DNA of 5,990 nt. Source: Spirochaetaceae bacterium (lineage in GTDB: Bacteria; Spirochaetota; Spirochaetia; SZUA-6; Fen-1364). The stretch spans positions 1 through 5,990 of the forward strand of contig PLNO01000245.1 in assembly GCA_003141795.1 (NCBI GenBank), in the 5' to 3' direction. Both the position numbers and the translations under genes were made by a program. Below, one piece after another: positions 5,723-5,990 of this stretch; within the stretch, counting starts at the first letter, position 1; every line of letters starts with the position of its first letter. The notes beneath the pieces are model-generated. The model was not told the origin of the DNA and searched no databases. It worked only from the letters and a program-made list of their open reading frames with translations.

Positions 5723-5990
5723 GTGAAAAAAGTGTTCTCTTCGATCAGTCGGAGATGGCGCGCCGATGGCGGTTATCGCCAGGTGCTTTCCATGGCACTC
5801 CCCCTCATTCTCTCCACAGGCTCCTCCTCCGTGCAAAGTTTCATCAACAGGATGTTCCTCGCGTGGCACTCCCCCGAATCCCTGGCCGCGGTCATGCCGG
5901 CGGGCATGGTGAACTACGCTGTCACGACGATCTTCGTCACCACGGCGAGCTACGTGAGCACGTTCGTTGCGCAATACCACGGGGCGGGGA
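5723..5990 (+). CDS. MATE-family efflux transporter, N-terminal 89 residues, truncated by the window edge
   Basis: MATE proteins are inner-membrane antiporters that export drugs and other organic cations using Na+ or H+ gradients. An open frame from a GTG at 5723 runs off the right edge. It encodes a basic cytoplasmic start (MKKVFSSISRRWRADGGYRQ), then a first hydrophobic segment starting VLSMALPLILSTGSSSVQSF (21-40), RMFLAWHSPESLAAVMPAGM (43-62), and a second membrane segment at about 63-84, ending AQYHGAG (83-89). The ALPLILS helix, the polar RMFLAW turn, the LAAVMPAG segment and the AQYHGAG end follow the pattern of the first two helices in MATE/NorM-like proteins. The GTG start is supported by AGGAG at 5708-5712, ten bases upstream, and by the family pattern that follows. 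With only two of about twelve helices visible, the subfamily and substrate cannot be given. Confidence 0.75.
   Translation, partial: MKKVFSSISRRWRADGGYRQVLSMALPLILSTGSSSVQSFINRMFLAWHSPESLAAVMPAGMVNYAVTTIFVTTASYVSTFVAQYHGAG

Overview
This window is ordinary, GC-rich bacterial chromosome with five protein genes packed around one divergent promoter region. The minus strand carries parE followed by parC (type IIA topoisomerase subunits), with parC running off the left edge. The plus strand carries a small lipoprotein gene, mtnA (methylthioribose-1-phosphate isomerase), a pirin-family cupin gene, and the first 89 codons of a MATE-type transporter that runs off the right edge. No RNA gene, CRISPR array, insertion sequence, attachment site or prophage signature was seen.

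Organism: the lipobox-bearing lipoprotein with Ala after the lipidated Cys suggests a diderm bacterium. The topoisomerase pair has sequence hallmarks (HPHGDASIGDAL and SAAAPRYTE in the A subunit; RFKGLGEISPGEF and GKNTPERKKF in the B subunit) that I associate with the ParC/ParE branch of Bacteroidetes, Chlamydiae and relatives rather than with proteobacterial gyrase. The high GC content and the other genes argue against a typical Bacteroides. A GC-rich member of the PVC group, Spirochaetes or a deltaproteobacteria-like lineage would fit. This is inference, and the phylum is not settled by the sequence.

Layout: 1-1225 parC (partial, minus); 1227-3053 parE (minus, one base from parC, so clearly one transcript); 3054-3232 a divergent intergenic region with a reasonable sigma70-type promoter for parE and a strong ribosome binding site for the lipoprotein; 3233-3607 lipoprotein; 3623-4663 mtnA; 4664-4709 a short gap ending in a perfect 8-bp inverted repeat that contains the pirin start codon; 4710-5627 pirin; 5628-5722 a short gap with a probable promoter; 5723-5990 MATE transporter (partial).

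Functionally, ParE and ParC form one heterotetrameric enzyme that decatenates or relaxes DNA. The lipoprotein, mtnA and pirin genes are close and co-directional and may be co-transcribed, but their functions are not obviously linked. The one speculative link is that several enzymes acting downstream of MtnA in methylthioadenosine salvage are cupins, and pirin is a cupin. I found no convincing undescribed system. The most distinctive items are the start-codon hairpin of pirin and the small coiled-coil lipoprotein.
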